A DNA stretch of 64,000 nt from Malaciobacter molluscorum LMG 25693 (GCF_003544935.1 NZ_CP032098.1:310001-374000); one strand, 5' to 3'. Numbered from the stretch's first letter, positions 48,218 through 56,833 are shown. Program-made: numbers and translations. The notes: generated by a model not told the origin, from the letters alone.

Positions 48218-48236
48218 GATAATTAATATCATTATA
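48218..48236 (+). promoter_or_regulatory. Fur box before the TonB-dependent receptor gene
   Basis: This 19-base site matches the consensus GATAATGATAATCATTATC at 15 of 19 positions by my count; GATAAT and ATCATTAT are intact. It lies 45 bases before the receptor ATG in the divergent region with the AraC gene, where Fur-Fe2+ would block RNA polymerase. In AT-rich DNA chance matches occur, but position and neighbours support it. Confidence 0.65.
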
Positions 48237-48280
48237 ATCGAAAGCAATTTAAAATATTATTAATACAAGGAAAGTAAGTA

Positions 48281-50365
48281 ATGAAAAAATTTTATATAAA
48301 AAGACTTTTACTGATTTCATTAGTTGTAAATTCAATTTTACAAGGAGCACAAAAAACAACAAATTTAGGAGATGTTTTTGTTAGTGCAAATAAAATTGAA
48401 GAAAATATTAAAGATATTCCTCAAAGTATCACAGTAATTGATAAAGAAATAATAGATGAAAAAGGAATAAAGAACGTAGCAGATGTAATTAATGAAATTC
48501 CTAATATGTATATATCACCAAGTCATGGAGGTGCATTGAATTTTAGAGGATTGAATACTTCAATGTTCACAAATAATAATCCTGTAGTGATTTATATTGA
48601 TGGAATACCTACAACAGATAGAAATTCATTTGATGTATCTTTACAAAATATTGAAAGAATAGAGATTTTAAGAGGTCCACAAGGTACATTATATGGGAAA
48701 GATGCAATTGGTGGAGTTATTAATGTAATTACAAAAGAACCAAATAATATAACTTCAGGAAGTATTAATTTAGAGTATGGAAGTAATAATTATAAATTAA
48801 CAACTTTTGATATTAGTACACCAATTATAGAAAATAAACTATTTTTTAATTTGAATGGTTCTATAAGTTCAGATGATGGTTGGGTGAAAAATAATTATAA
48901 TAAAGATGATAATGCATCAAAACAGAAAGAAAAAAGATTTAACACTACTTTTTTATATAAAGTAAACGATAAATTATCTACAAAACTTGTATTAAAAAAA
49001 GAAAAAACAAAAAACTATTGGGGAAATGACTTAGGTATTGCAAATGCAACAAGTTTAAATCAATTTAAAAGAGAAGATGCAAAAAATACAAGTTTTGATA
49101 TGCCTTCAATTGAAAAGAATGATATAGATTCACAAAGCTTAAATATTAAATATGAAGAAGATAAATATATATTAAATTTTTTGACAACACATAAGAAAAA
49201 TAGATTTGATAGTATTTTTGATGCAGATTTTACAAGTGAAAATGCTTATGATGGGTCATATATGCAACGTGATATGACAAATGATACATACACTGGCGAA
49301 GTAAGATTAACAAATGGTAAAAATTCAAATTTTAAATGGATAGGTGGCTTATATTTTGATACTGAAGAAAGAAAATATAATCCTTATTTAATGGATTATT
49401 ATTTTAATAATTCTTTGTTTATGTCAGGGAATGCAGTATCAAGTGCAGATAGTTCTACAAAAGCAATATTTGCACAAACTATGATTCCTATAAATGATAA
49501 AGTTGAATTGACTCTTGGTGGTAGATATCAAAAAATAAAAAAAACAATTGATATGACAGTTTTTAATTATGCTATGGGAATTGGTAAATCAAGTTTTGAT
49601 TTTGATTCAGAAAAAACATGGAATACTTTTCTTCCTAAAGTTGCTTTATCTTATAAAATTAATGACAATTTTAGTTCTTATATCTCTTTTTCTAAAGGTT
49701 ATATGCCAGGCGGATTTAATAATTATGCATCTTCTTCAAATGAAAAACAAAATTTATTTGATCCTCAAAAATCGACAAATTATGAACTTGGAATAAAAGC
49801 ACAATTAAAAGATTTCATTTTTTCAGCTTCTATTTTTAGAATGGATATAAAAGATATTCATGTATATAGACAAGTTCTTGGAAATTATTATACTGATAAT
49901 GCACAAAAAGCTTACTCTCAAGGAGTTGAATTTGATTTTACCTATTTTATCAATGATAATATAGAGTTAAGTGGTGCAGTTGGACTTATTGATACAAAAT
50001 ATGAATCATTTGATGCAGGAGATTATGACTTTAGCAATAATAAAATAGAAAATACTCCTTCTCATACTGCTAATATAAGTATTTCATATCATCATCCAAA
50101 GGGTTTTTATGCAAGGGCTGATTTGAAAAATCAAGGTTCATTATATTTCTATGATGATAGACAAAAGAAGTTTTTAAAAAATGATGGATATACTACACTT
50201 GATACTAAACTTGGTTATAAAACATCAAATTGGGATATTTATGCATATGTAAAAAATTTAACAGATACTGAATATATAACTTATTACAATTCAAATTCAA
50301 TGGTATCCCTTGCTTCATTTGGTGATAGTAGAATAATTGGTGTTGGTTTAAAATATAAATTTTAA
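48281..50365 (+). CDS. TonB-dependent outer-membrane receptor (siderophore type)
   Basis: The 694 residues comprise a signal peptide (about 1-23) and a plug domain with DVFVSANKIEENIKDIPQSITVIDKEII (TonB-box region), LNFRGLN and RIEILRGPQGTLYGKDAIGGVINVITK. A 22-strand-type beta barrel follows and ends in a C-terminal phenylalanine (IGVGLKYKF). The plug motifs are those of ferric-siderophore or other iron-complex receptors. Iron regulation is supported by the Fur box, and substrate-specific control by the divergent AraC gene. Energy would come from a TonB-ExbBD system such as the one at 60951-63820. The exact ligand is unknown. Confidence 0.92.
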   Translation: MKKFYIKRLLLISLVVNSILQGAQKTTNLGDVFVSANKIEENIKDIPQSITVIDKEIIDEKGIKNVADVINEIPNMYISPSHGGALNFRGLNTSMFTNNNPVVIYIDGIPTTDRNSFDVSLQNIERIEILRGPQGTLYGKDAIGGVINVITKEPNNITSGSINLEYGSNNYKLTTFDISTPIIENKLFFNLNGSISSDDGWVKNNYNKDDNASKQKEKRFNTTFLYKVNDKLSTKLVLKKEKTKNYWGNDLGIANATSLNQFKREDAKNTSFDMPSIEKNDIDSQSLNIKYEEDKYILNFLTTHKKNRFDSIFDADFTSENAYDGSYMQRDMTNDTYTGEVRLTNGKNSNFKWIGGLYFDTEERKYNPYLMDYYFNNSLFMSGNAVSSADSSTKAIFAQTMIPINDKVELTLGGRYQKIKKTIDMTVFNYAMGIGKSSFDFDSEKTWNTFLPKVALSYKINDNFSSYISFSKGYMPGGFNNYASSSNEKQNLFDPQKSTNYELGIKAQLKDFIFSASIFRMDIKDIHVYRQVLGNYYTDNAQKAYSQGVEFDFTYFINDNIELSGAVGLIDTKYESFDAGDYDFSNNKIENTPSHTANISISYHHPKGFYARADLKNQGSLYFYDDRQKKFLKNDGYTTLDTKLGYKTSNWDIYAYVKNLTDTEYITYYNSNSMVSLASFGDSRIIGVGLKYKF

Positions 50366-50455
50366 AATAGTGCAATAGGTGTATCTTTCTTAGCATTATT
50401 CTTTAAAAAATAAAAAAAAGTTCAATAAAATACAGCTTTATAATATATTTTTGAT

Positions 50456-50461
50456 TATAAT
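50456..50461 (+). promoter_or_regulatory. Probable -10 box of the coaX-hisG operon
   Basis: TATAAT in TTGATTATAATTTG lies 27 bases before the TTG start at 50488, with AAAGGA at 50475-50480 between. A second TATAAT at 50439-50444 is an alternative. Confidence 0.45.
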
Positions 50462-50487
50462 TTGATGATTGAAAAAAGGACAGCTAT

Positions 50488-50820
50488 TTGAAAAATCTTA
50501 CAAACTATTTTTTAAAAAAGAATATATTATTTAAAGAAATAAGTGAAGTTATACCAAAAGAATTAGGAAGTAGAAAAAAAATACAAATTTATACAGCAAC
50601 TGATATAAAAGCTTCATATTATGCTATTTTTATTGTTGATGCAAAAAGTAGATTTATTAGAAAAAATGCAAATGATTTATTAGAACTTTTTGATAAACTT
50701 ATATCTTATAAAGACCATAATTTTAAACATAAAGAGCTTCTTATTAGTTCACCTTTATGCTCAAAAGCAAAAGAGTTCTTAAAACAAAATGGATGGAGTG
50801 TTAGAGTTGATTTTATGTGA
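50488..50820 (+). CDS. Small hypothetical protein upstream of coaX
   Basis: The 110 residues are soluble and basic, with no family I recognise: IQIYTATDIKASYYAIFIVDAKSRFIRKNANDLLELFDKLISYKDHNFKHKELLISSPLCSKAKEFLKQNGWSVRVDF. The C-terminal part looks like a small alpha/beta domain ending in a GWSV beta strand. The start is TTG at a good distance from AAAGGA. Its last 32 bases overlap the start of coaX, so it is translationally coupled to it. It may be a conserved accessory of this operon. Confidence 0.7.
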   Translation: MKNLTNYFLKKNILFKEISEVIPKELGSRKKIQIYTATDIKASYYAIFIVDAKSRFIRKNANDLLELFDKLISYKDHNFKHKELLISSPLCSKAKEFLKQNGWSVRVDFM

Positions 50821-51433
50821 TATAGGAAATACAACATTTCATCTATTAATAAATGAAAATGAAAAAAGATATTTATTGAATGAAAAGCTACCAGCATTTA
50901 ACGAAAAAGTTTACTATATTTCTGTAAATGATAAGGGTCAAGATAGTTTAAAATCAACACATAATGATATTGTCAATTTAGAAAATTATATAGATTTTGA
51001 GACTTCATATAAAGGTATGGGAATAGATAGAAAAGTTGCTTGTTATGGAATAATTGATGCAATTGTAGTTGATGCAGGAAGTGCAATTACTGTTGATATT
51101 ATGAGTAATAGTGAGCATAAAGGTGGATTTATTCTGCCAGGATTTAAAAAAATTGAGAATTTATATACTCAAATATCTTCTAAGCTTGACTTTGATTTTA
51201 ATACAAAGGTAAATTTAGATAAAATCCCACTTTGTACACAAGATGCTATCTCATACGCAATCTTACAATCAATAATAGAACCAATCAAAAATATAAGAGA
51301 AAAACAACAAATTATATTTACTGGTGGAGATGGAGAATTTTTAAGTAAATATTTTGAAAATAGTATCTATAAAAAAGATTTAATTTTTGAAAATATGAAA
51401 AGGATAATTAATGCTAACAATTGCATTGCCTAA
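50789..51433 (+). CDS. coaX: Type III pantothenate kinase
   Basis: CoaX phosphorylates pantothenate in the first step of CoA synthesis and is not inhibited by CoA. The 214 residues carry the ASKHA phosphate-binding motif LILCDIGNTTFHL, the substrate motif GMGIDRKVACYG, and VVDAGSAITVDIM, then GGFILPGF and IIFTGGDGEFLS. The ATG at 50789 is used; GTG at 50798 or TTG at 50807 would give a start closer to the motif. It overlaps the upstream small gene by 32 bases and hisG by 23. Confidence 0.92.
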   Translation: MDGVLELILCDIGNTTFHLLINENEKRYLLNEKLPAFNEKVYYISVNDKGQDSLKSTHNDIVNLENYIDFETSYKGMGIDRKVACYGIIDAIVVDAGSAITVDIMSNSEHKGGFILPGFKKIENLYTQISSKLDFDFNTKVNLDKIPLCTQDAISYAILQSIIEPIKNIREKQQIIFTGGDGEFLSKYFENSIYKKDLIFENMKRIINANNCIA

Positions 51434-52019
51434 GGGAAGAATCGCAAAAGAGACCTTAGATAAGTTTCAAAAAGCTTTTAATGAAGAGTTTATATTTGAA
51501 GATAGAAAGTTAATATTAGAAAAACAAAATTTTAGATTTTTAAATGTTAGAAATCAAGATGTACCAACATATGTTATGCATGGAGCTGCTGATTTAGGTG
51601 TGGTTGGGCTTGATGTTTTAGAAGAAAAAGAGTACGATTTAATAAAATTATTAGATTTACAATTAGGTAAATGTAAAGTTGCTTTCGGACTTAGAAAAGG
51701 TGAAGAGTTAGATTTTTCTAAAAGTGAAATTACAGTAGCAACAAAACATGAAAAAATTGCAAAAAAATATTTTGAGCAAAAAGCTATGGCTGTTGAGATT
51801 ATTAAATTATATGGTTCAATAGAACTTGCTCCTTTAGTAGGCTTAAGTGATTGTATCGTTGATATTGTTGAAACAGGAACAACAATGAAACAAAATGGAC
51901 TTGAAGTTGGTCCTACAATTATGGAAAGTTCAGCACATTTAATCGCAAATAAAAACTCTTTTTATGCAAAAAAAGACAGAATATTAGATTTAAAAAATAG
52001 AATACAAGAAGTAATTTAA
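51411..52019 (+). CDS. hisG: ATP phosphoribosyltransferase, short form
   Basis: HisG condenses ATP with PRPP in the first step of histidine synthesis. The 202 residues cover only the catalytic domains: LTIALPKGRIAKETLDKF, DVPTYVMHGAADLGVVGLDVL, and the PRPP site SDCIVDIVETGTTMKQNGLE. The C-terminal histidine-binding domain of the long form is absent, so the enzyme should need a HisZ regulatory partner, which is not in the window. It overlaps coaX by 23 bases and its stop shares one base with the next start. Confidence 0.94.
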   Translation: MLTIALPKGRIAKETLDKFQKAFNEEFIFEDRKLILEKQNFRFLNVRNQDVPTYVMHGAADLGVVGLDVLEEKEYDLIKLLDLQLGKCKVAFGLRKGEELDFSKSEITVATKHEKIAKKYFEQKAMAVEIIKLYGSIELAPLVGLSDCIVDIVETGTTMKQNGLEVGPTIMESSAHLIANKNSFYAKKDRILDLKNRIQEVI

Positions 52020-52720
52020 TGGGTTTAGATTTATATTCAAGAATAGAACAATACTTAGATTTTGAAGATGAGGTTTATTCACTGCATAAAGAATTTATGA
52101 CTTTTGTGATGATGAATGAATTTGATAATATTATTGATATTGGATGTGGTCAAGGATATTTTCTTGAAAATCTTAAAATAAATGGAAAAAAAGCTTTTGG
52201 TATTGATTTAAGTGCTGAACAAATAAAAGTATGTGAACAAAGAGGCGTTGATGCTAAATGTATGCCTTTACATGATGTAAAAGAAAAATTTGATTGTGCA
52301 ACTGCTATTTTTGATGTAGTAAATTATATACCTAAAAATTATTTAAAAGATTTTTTTGTAGATACTTATAATGTTTTAAATGAAAATGGTTATTATATGT
52401 TTGATGTAAACTCACTATATGGTTTTAGTGTAGTTGCAGATGGAAGTTTGACTATAAATAAAGAAGAGAAGTTTATAGCTGTTGATGCTGTTTATGATGA
52501 AGATGAATTAAATACAAATATTATTTTATTTGATAAACAAAAAGATGGTTTATATAAAAAAGAAGAAGATATGATAACTCAATATTATCATGATATTCCA
52601 AGTTTAAAAAAAGTTTTAAATGAAGTTGGTTTTGTTGTTGAGTCTGTAACGGATTATAATTTACATGATTTTGATAAACCAGATAAACATATGTTAATTT
52701 GTAAAAAAGTATCAAAATAA
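52019..52720 (+). CDS. Class I SAM-dependent methyltransferase
   Basis: The 233 residues have the Rossmann-like methyltransferase core. Motif I is IIDIGCGQGYFLENL (about 40-54), the acidic strand-2 end is AFGIDLSAEQIKVC, and CATAIFDVVNYIP matches motif IV, followed by a YMFDVNSLYGF strand. Substrate is unknown. It is last in the coaX-hisG operon (one-base overlap with hisG). Its final codons (KKVSK and stop) lie within the left direct repeat flanking the lipase/lipoprotein islet. Confidence 0.85.
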   Translation: MGLDLYSRIEQYLDFEDEVYSLHKEFMTFVMMNEFDNIIDIGCGQGYFLENLKINGKKAFGIDLSAEQIKVCEQRGVDAKCMPLHDVKEKFDCATAIFDVVNYIPKNYLKDFFVDTYNVLNENGYYMFDVNSLYGFSVVADGSLTINKEEKFIAVDAVYDEDELNTNIILFDKQKDGLYKKEEDMITQYYHDIPSLKKVLNEVGFVVESVTDYNLHDFDKPDKHMLICKKVSK

Positions 52721-52727
52721 AAAAGGC
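52703..52727. repeat. Left direct repeat flanking the lipase/lipoprotein pair
   Basis: A 25-base segment with core AAGTATCAAAATAAAAA, ending in GGC, recurs at 56794-56817, differing only in the length of an A run. Here it consists of the last codons of the methyltransferase gene plus the left arm of its terminator. The two copies bracket 4.1 kb, as target-site or attachment-site repeats would. Confidence 0.6.
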
Positions 52728-52741
52728 AGAAGCCTTTTTTT
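52719..52741. terminator. Bidirectional terminator between the methyltransferase and lipase genes
   Basis: AAAAAAGGC (52719-52727) pairs with GCCTTTTTT (52732-52740) with the loop AGAA. T runs follow on both strands, between convergent genes. Confidence 0.75.
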
Positions 52742-52742
52742 A

Positions 52743-55331
52743 TTAAGTATTAATATTTTCTCCAAGAAGATTATAAATCACTCTTTTCCCATAAATCTCA
52801 TCTGTGGCTCTTTCATTACCTTTTATTGAAGGTTTATTAACTAGATTGAAATCAGAAGAGTGATGAATAAATTTTTTTCTTAGTTTTTTATATTTTAAAT
52901 CATCTATTTTTTCAAAAGCTTGTATTTTTTTATTTATATCACTTAATAAATCAAAATCCTCATCTTTTAGTTTTTTAGTCTGTTTTAGTGTTGATAGTTT
53001 ATATTTCTCATCTAAGTTTCTTTTTAGTGGTACTCTATCTTCTTCTTTTCTTTTTTTATCTTTATCCGTAGCAATTTTATGAAGTAGATTCAAAATAACT
53101 AATTCATATTCCCATGAAATATTTGTTCTACACATATAAGCACCACTTGTATTGATTTGATTATAATTTCTTGATTTCTCATAAAATATACCATCTTCTT
53201 TTAGTTCGTATAAGCTATTAGTACCTTTTATTAATTTATCAGTATTTTCTAACCATCCATATTTATTATTCCATGCTTTTATTTTATTATTATTTCCTGA
53301 ATAATATTCTAAAACTTTTACACTTTCTATGTTCCCAAAGTTTTCGTACCCTCCACCCACATCAGCATGAGCTCCAGGTACAATAAACTCTTTAAGATTA
53401 CCATCTTCTTTTAAAATAGCTTTGTTTTTATCTTTAAAAATTGAGTATGCCTCAAAGTTATATCTATATTCATCTGCTGCCATAAGATGAAAAACAGAAC
53501 CAATCTTATTTTTATCAAACTCTAATCTTAAATCTTTCCAATCATCTGATTGTCTTACTCCATAATGTGTAACAGTATCGACTATATTAGCATGCCTAAA
53601 AGAAATAGTATCAATAGAGATTTCATCTTCACCAAAATATGGATTTTCTTCATATATTGTAGCAGTTCTTGATCCTGCACTTATTGTTCTTTTTATTTGT
53701 TTTATATCAGTTCTTAAGGGATTAAAAAAAACTCTATTTTCTATTTTTGTATATAAACCATCTTGATATGGAAAAAAACAAGAAAATATATCTTTTTCTT
53801 TTGTATTTAGTGCATATTTTAGATATTCATCTTCTTTTTTTATTAATTCAAACTCTTTTTGAATAGAACAGATAAAATGTCTAGCTTCTGTAGCACCTCT
53901 ACTAAATCCAAAAATATCAAATACAAGTTCGTTAATTTGATTTATTTTTTCTTTTCTTAATTCTGTTGCTATTTTATGGCAAATATATAAAATATGAGCA
54001 TCAATACCAGTTTTACCAACTCCTAATCCTAGACCAAAGATAGAGTCTTTATCTAGTGAACTATTTTCAAAAGGATCAACAGTACCAGAACCTGCTGCAT
54101 AAACTTTGAATCTTTTTAAATCATACTTATGGGCATTTTCATTTTTTTCTAAACTATCTTTTCCTTCATAGTGATCATAAAGTCTTTTTACATTTGTATA
54201 TCCATTTGTATAACTACTACTTTTACTATTTGAAGGAAGTATTTTTTTTATGATTAGTTCTTTTATCTCTTTTTCTTTTCCTGTTACTGCATCTACTCCT
54301 TCTATCTTTTCTATCATATTTTCAACAAATGAATCTTCACCTTTTAAAGTATTTCTTACTTCAAGTAAAAACTTAAATACCTCTTTTGCATCTTTTGAAG
54401 CATTGTTGTTATCTTCATAATTATCTTTTATTTTAGATTTTGGTTCAAAATATGTTATTTTATCAATTATTTCATTTCTTACAAGATTCATAATATTTGG
54501 ATAATTTTCAGGGTCTGGGTGGTGAGTAATTATATCTATTGAAGTTTGATATTCTTTAAATTTTCTATTTTTTGTATAATTATTTTTAATATACTCACAC
54601 TGACTAGTTATATAATCTTTATAATCTTGATAAAACTTTACATTATACATATTGTTATTTGTCCCATCAAAAAAGACTCCATATTCTACTTGCGTTTTTG
54701 GCATCAAAGTTACTGAATCACTGTTTTCTTCTATAGTTAGTACCATCTTATTATTTTCTTTATTATAAACATAAGGTACTATTATCAAAGCATAAGCTTG
54801 TTTATCTATATCTTTTATATTTTTATTAAATCTATTTATCTCTTCTTTTATTATATTATTACAACTATTTTTTGATTTATTTAAGTATGCTACACCTGAA
54901 TTTATATCTTCTTGCTTTTTTTCATTTTCTAAGTTTTTACAAGCACTATAAAACTTTAAAGATTTTAAAAAACTTTCAAACTTCTTTCCATACCTTATTG
55001 GTATAGATTGAAGATAAACTATCTTTTTATCTATATTTACACTACTTAAAAAACTATCTTTATTTGTTTTTTTATATTTTTCTTCTTCTTTTATAGCTTC
55101 TCTTACTATTTTGCCATATTTATCTTTTATACTATTTAAGACTTTTTGTTTATCATCTAAATTTTCACAAAGATTTTTTGCTTCACTTTTAGAAATAATC
55201 ATATATGCACATCTACTTCTTTCGTCATCTATATAAACTTCATTAGAATCAACTAATGAAAAAGATTCTTTTATGATAAACTCATCATTATTATAATAAA
55301 CCTCTCCAATAAAATTTTTATTATTCATCAT
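52743..55331 (-). CDS. DUF2235 alpha/beta-hydrolase, probable Tle1-type phospholipase effector
   Basis: The 862 residues have a 215-residue N-terminal extension of unknown fold, then a DUF2235 hydrolase. It shows VFFDGTNNN (221-227, Asp222) and the nucleophile elbow IFGFSRGATEARHF with Ser477. VDTVTHYG supplies Asp585, and PGAHADVGGGY supplies His655, giving a plausible Ser-Asp-His triad in family order. DUF2235 proteins include type VI secretion phospholipase effectors (Tle1). No signal peptide, VgrG, Hcp or PAAR gene is present here. It overlaps an upstream lipoprotein gene by 4 bases, which would fit an effector-immunity pair. Function is inferred. Confidence 0.72.
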   Translation of the reverse strand: MMNNKNFIGEVYYNNDEFIIKESFSLVDSNEVYIDDERSRCAYMIISKSEAKNLCENLDDKQKVLNSIKDKYGKIVREAIKEEEKYKKTNKDSFLSSVNIDKKIVYLQSIPIRYGKKFESFLKSLKFYSACKNLENEKKQEDINSGVAYLNKSKNSCNNIIKEEINRFNKNIKDIDKQAYALIIVPYVYNKENNKMVLTIEENSDSVTLMPKTQVEYGVFFDGTNNNMYNVKFYQDYKDYITSQCEYIKNNYTKNRKFKEYQTSIDIITHHPDPENYPNIMNLVRNEIIDKITYFEPKSKIKDNYEDNNNASKDAKEVFKFLLEVRNTLKGEDSFVENMIEKIEGVDAVTGKEKEIKELIIKKILPSNSKSSSYTNGYTNVKRLYDHYEGKDSLEKNENAHKYDLKRFKVYAAGSGTVDPFENSSLDKDSIFGLGLGVGKTGIDAHILYICHKIATELRKEKINQINELVFDIFGFSRGATEARHFICSIQKEFELIKKEDEYLKYALNTKEKDIFSCFFPYQDGLYTKIENRVFFNPLRTDIKQIKRTISAGSRTATIYEENPYFGEDEISIDTISFRHANIVDTVTHYGVRQSDDWKDLRLEFDKNKIGSVFHLMAADEYRYNFEAYSIFKDKNKAILKEDGNLKEFIVPGAHADVGGGYENFGNIESVKVLEYYSGNNNKIKAWNNKYGWLENTDKLIKGTNSLYELKEDGIFYEKSRNYNQINTSGAYMCRTNISWEYELVILNLLHKIATDKDKKRKEEDRVPLKRNLDEKYKLSTLKQTKKLKDEDFDLLSDINKKIQAFEKIDDLKYKKLRKKFIHHSSDFNLVNKPSIKGNERATDEIYGKRVIYNLLGENINT

Positions 55332-56713
55332 AAAACTCCCAGTTTTTTAAGTTTTTTTTCTAAGGATTTATCTCCTAAATCATAAGCTTTCTTAAACCAT
55401 ATCTTTGCTTTTTCTTCATCTTTTAACTCTTTTTCATAAAGCCATGCTAGATTTTGTGCTGCTGTAGCATCTCCTATTTTAGCTGCTTGTTTATATAAAA
55501 TTATTGATTTATCATAATTCTTTTCTATGACATCATAATAAACTGCAAAATTTATCATTGCAGCACTACTTCCTAAATTCACACCAATTTTATATGTCTC
55601 TTTTGCTTTTTTATAATCTTTGAGGTTCTCTTCATACATTATTCCTAATCCAGCAGCACAATCGCCATAACCTTTATTGATACATTCTGTAAAAATTTGC
55701 TCAGCTTTTTTATAATCCTTTTTCTTTTTATAATATATACCTAAATATATATATCCATTTATATATCTTAATTTTTGCATTTTTTTTAAAACTTTAATCA
55801 TATTTTTTTCATTGTCTGTTTTTCTATATAAATCTGTTAAAGCTAAAAAAGCATAGTTTTCTTTATACTCTATTGGAAAGGCTACTTTTTTTGCTCTTAT
55901 TGCTTGAACTAACCAATATACTGCATCATCGTATCTATCCTTCCTTGAATACTCTATGCCTAAGTTATACATTGAAATCACTTTTTTTTCATTTTTATCT
56001 TTTAACTCATTTGCAGCTTTTGTATAATTATAAATGGCTCTGCCTTTTTTAAGTAAATATGCTGAATATAAATTACCTAAATAATAATATGCCTCTTTAT
56101 CTCCTAAACTAAGTAGCTTTTCATAAGAGTCTTTTGCATCATAATAATCTCTTTGTTTTATATGAAGTAATCCTTGACAAATATATGCTTTATTATTTGC
56201 TTTTTTTATTTGTTGTTCATAAAAATCAAATGCATCATCATCGTCTTTTAAAGCAAGTATTCCTCCAACTTGACAAGTTGAATCTTTATAATCTAAAATA
56301 CTCATAAAAAGTTTTTTTGCTTTATTTCTTTGTTTAGTTTGTTCATTGTATAAACCAGCAAGTAAATAAGTAGCTTTTTTACTACCTTTTTTAATTGCTT
56401 CTTGATATATTTTAATAGCACTGTTATAATCTCTTCTTACTACATAAACTCCAGCAAGAAATTCTAAGTTTTTAATAGATGGATTTTTATTTACTTCTTT
56501 TTTAATACATTGTAAAAACTCTTGTTTTTTATTTAATAAATCTTTACATAAAATATTTGTATCTTTTTTATTAAAGTTTTTTAATACATTGTCAAGATTG
56601 ATATTTGATATATCTTTTTGCTCTTTTTTTAAAGCAATATCTTCTATTTTTTTATTACAGCCAGTTAATATTATTATTGTTAAAATTATTGAAAAATAAG
56701 TTTTTATATGCAT
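55328..56713 (-). CDS. TPR/Sel1-repeat lipoprotein, candidate immunity protein of the lipase
   Basis: With the ATG at 56713 the protein has 461 residues. This start has AAGGA 6 bases before it and gives a clean lipoprotein signal (MHIKTYFSIILTIIILTGC, lipid Cys19). An earlier ATG at 56743 would add 10 residues. The rest is a chain of helical repeats of Sel1/TPR type, such as AIKIYQEAIKKGSKKATYLLAGLYNE and YDKSIILYKQAAKIGDATAAQNLAWLYEKELKDEEKAKIWFKKAYDLGD. Lipid-anchored periplasmic proteins commonly act as immunity partners of phospholipase effectors, and the 4-base overlap supports pairing. The role is inferred. Confidence 0.72.
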   Translation of the reverse strand: MHIKTYFSIILTIIILTGCNKKIEDIALKKEQKDISNINLDNVLKNFNKKDTNILCKDLLNKKQEFLQCIKKEVNKNPSIKNLEFLAGVYVVRRDYNSAIKIYQEAIKKGSKKATYLLAGLYNEQTKQRNKAKKLFMSILDYKDSTCQVGGILALKDDDDAFDFYEQQIKKANNKAYICQGLLHIKQRDYYDAKDSYEKLLSLGDKEAYYYLGNLYSAYLLKKGRAIYNYTKAANELKDKNEKKVISMYNLGIEYSRKDRYDDAVYWLVQAIRAKKVAFPIEYKENYAFLALTDLYRKTDNEKNMIKVLKKMQKLRYINGYIYLGIYYKKKKDYKKAEQIFTECINKGYGDCAAGLGIMYEENLKDYKKAKETYKIGVNLGSSAAMINFAVYYDVIEKNYDKSIILYKQAAKIGDATAAQNLAWLYEKELKDEEKAKIWFKKAYDLGDKSLEKKLKKLGVL

Positions 56714-56793
56714 AATTTTCCTTTTAAATTGTAAATTATACAAAAAACAAATTATAATTAAATAAATTATTTTTATAGTGGATAGTTAATCAA

Positions 56794-56817
56794 AAAAAGT
56801 ATCAAAATAAAAAAGGC
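56794..56817. repeat. Right direct repeat flanking the lipase/lipoprotein pair
   Basis: This copy (24 bases) matches 52703-52727 apart from an A-run length difference. Unlike the left copy it is not inside a gene: it looks like a detached methyltransferase gene end, including the stop and terminator arm, now placed next to trpS. Confidence 0.6.
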
Positions 56818-56831
56818 TTATGCCTTTTTTA
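56809..56831. terminator. Bidirectional terminator at the end of trpS
   Basis: The A-run plus GGC (to 56817) pairs with GCC plus the T-run (56822-56830) with the loop TTAT, just after the trpS stop on the minus strand. It resembles the hairpin at 52719 but has a different loop. Confidence 0.7.
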
Positions 56832-56833
56832 TC

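Noticed and set aside
45517-50560. N-terminal resemblance (KKFINYFLKNW versus KNLTNYFLKKN) and similar leaders of the duplicated membrane protein and the 110-residue protein at 50488.
   Set aside because: Similarity ends after about 11 residues; it is best explained by composition bias rather than a shared element.
52743-56743. A full type VI secretion locus around the lipase gene.
   Set aside because: No VgrG, Hcp, PAAR, sheath or baseplate genes are present; only the putative effector and partner were called.
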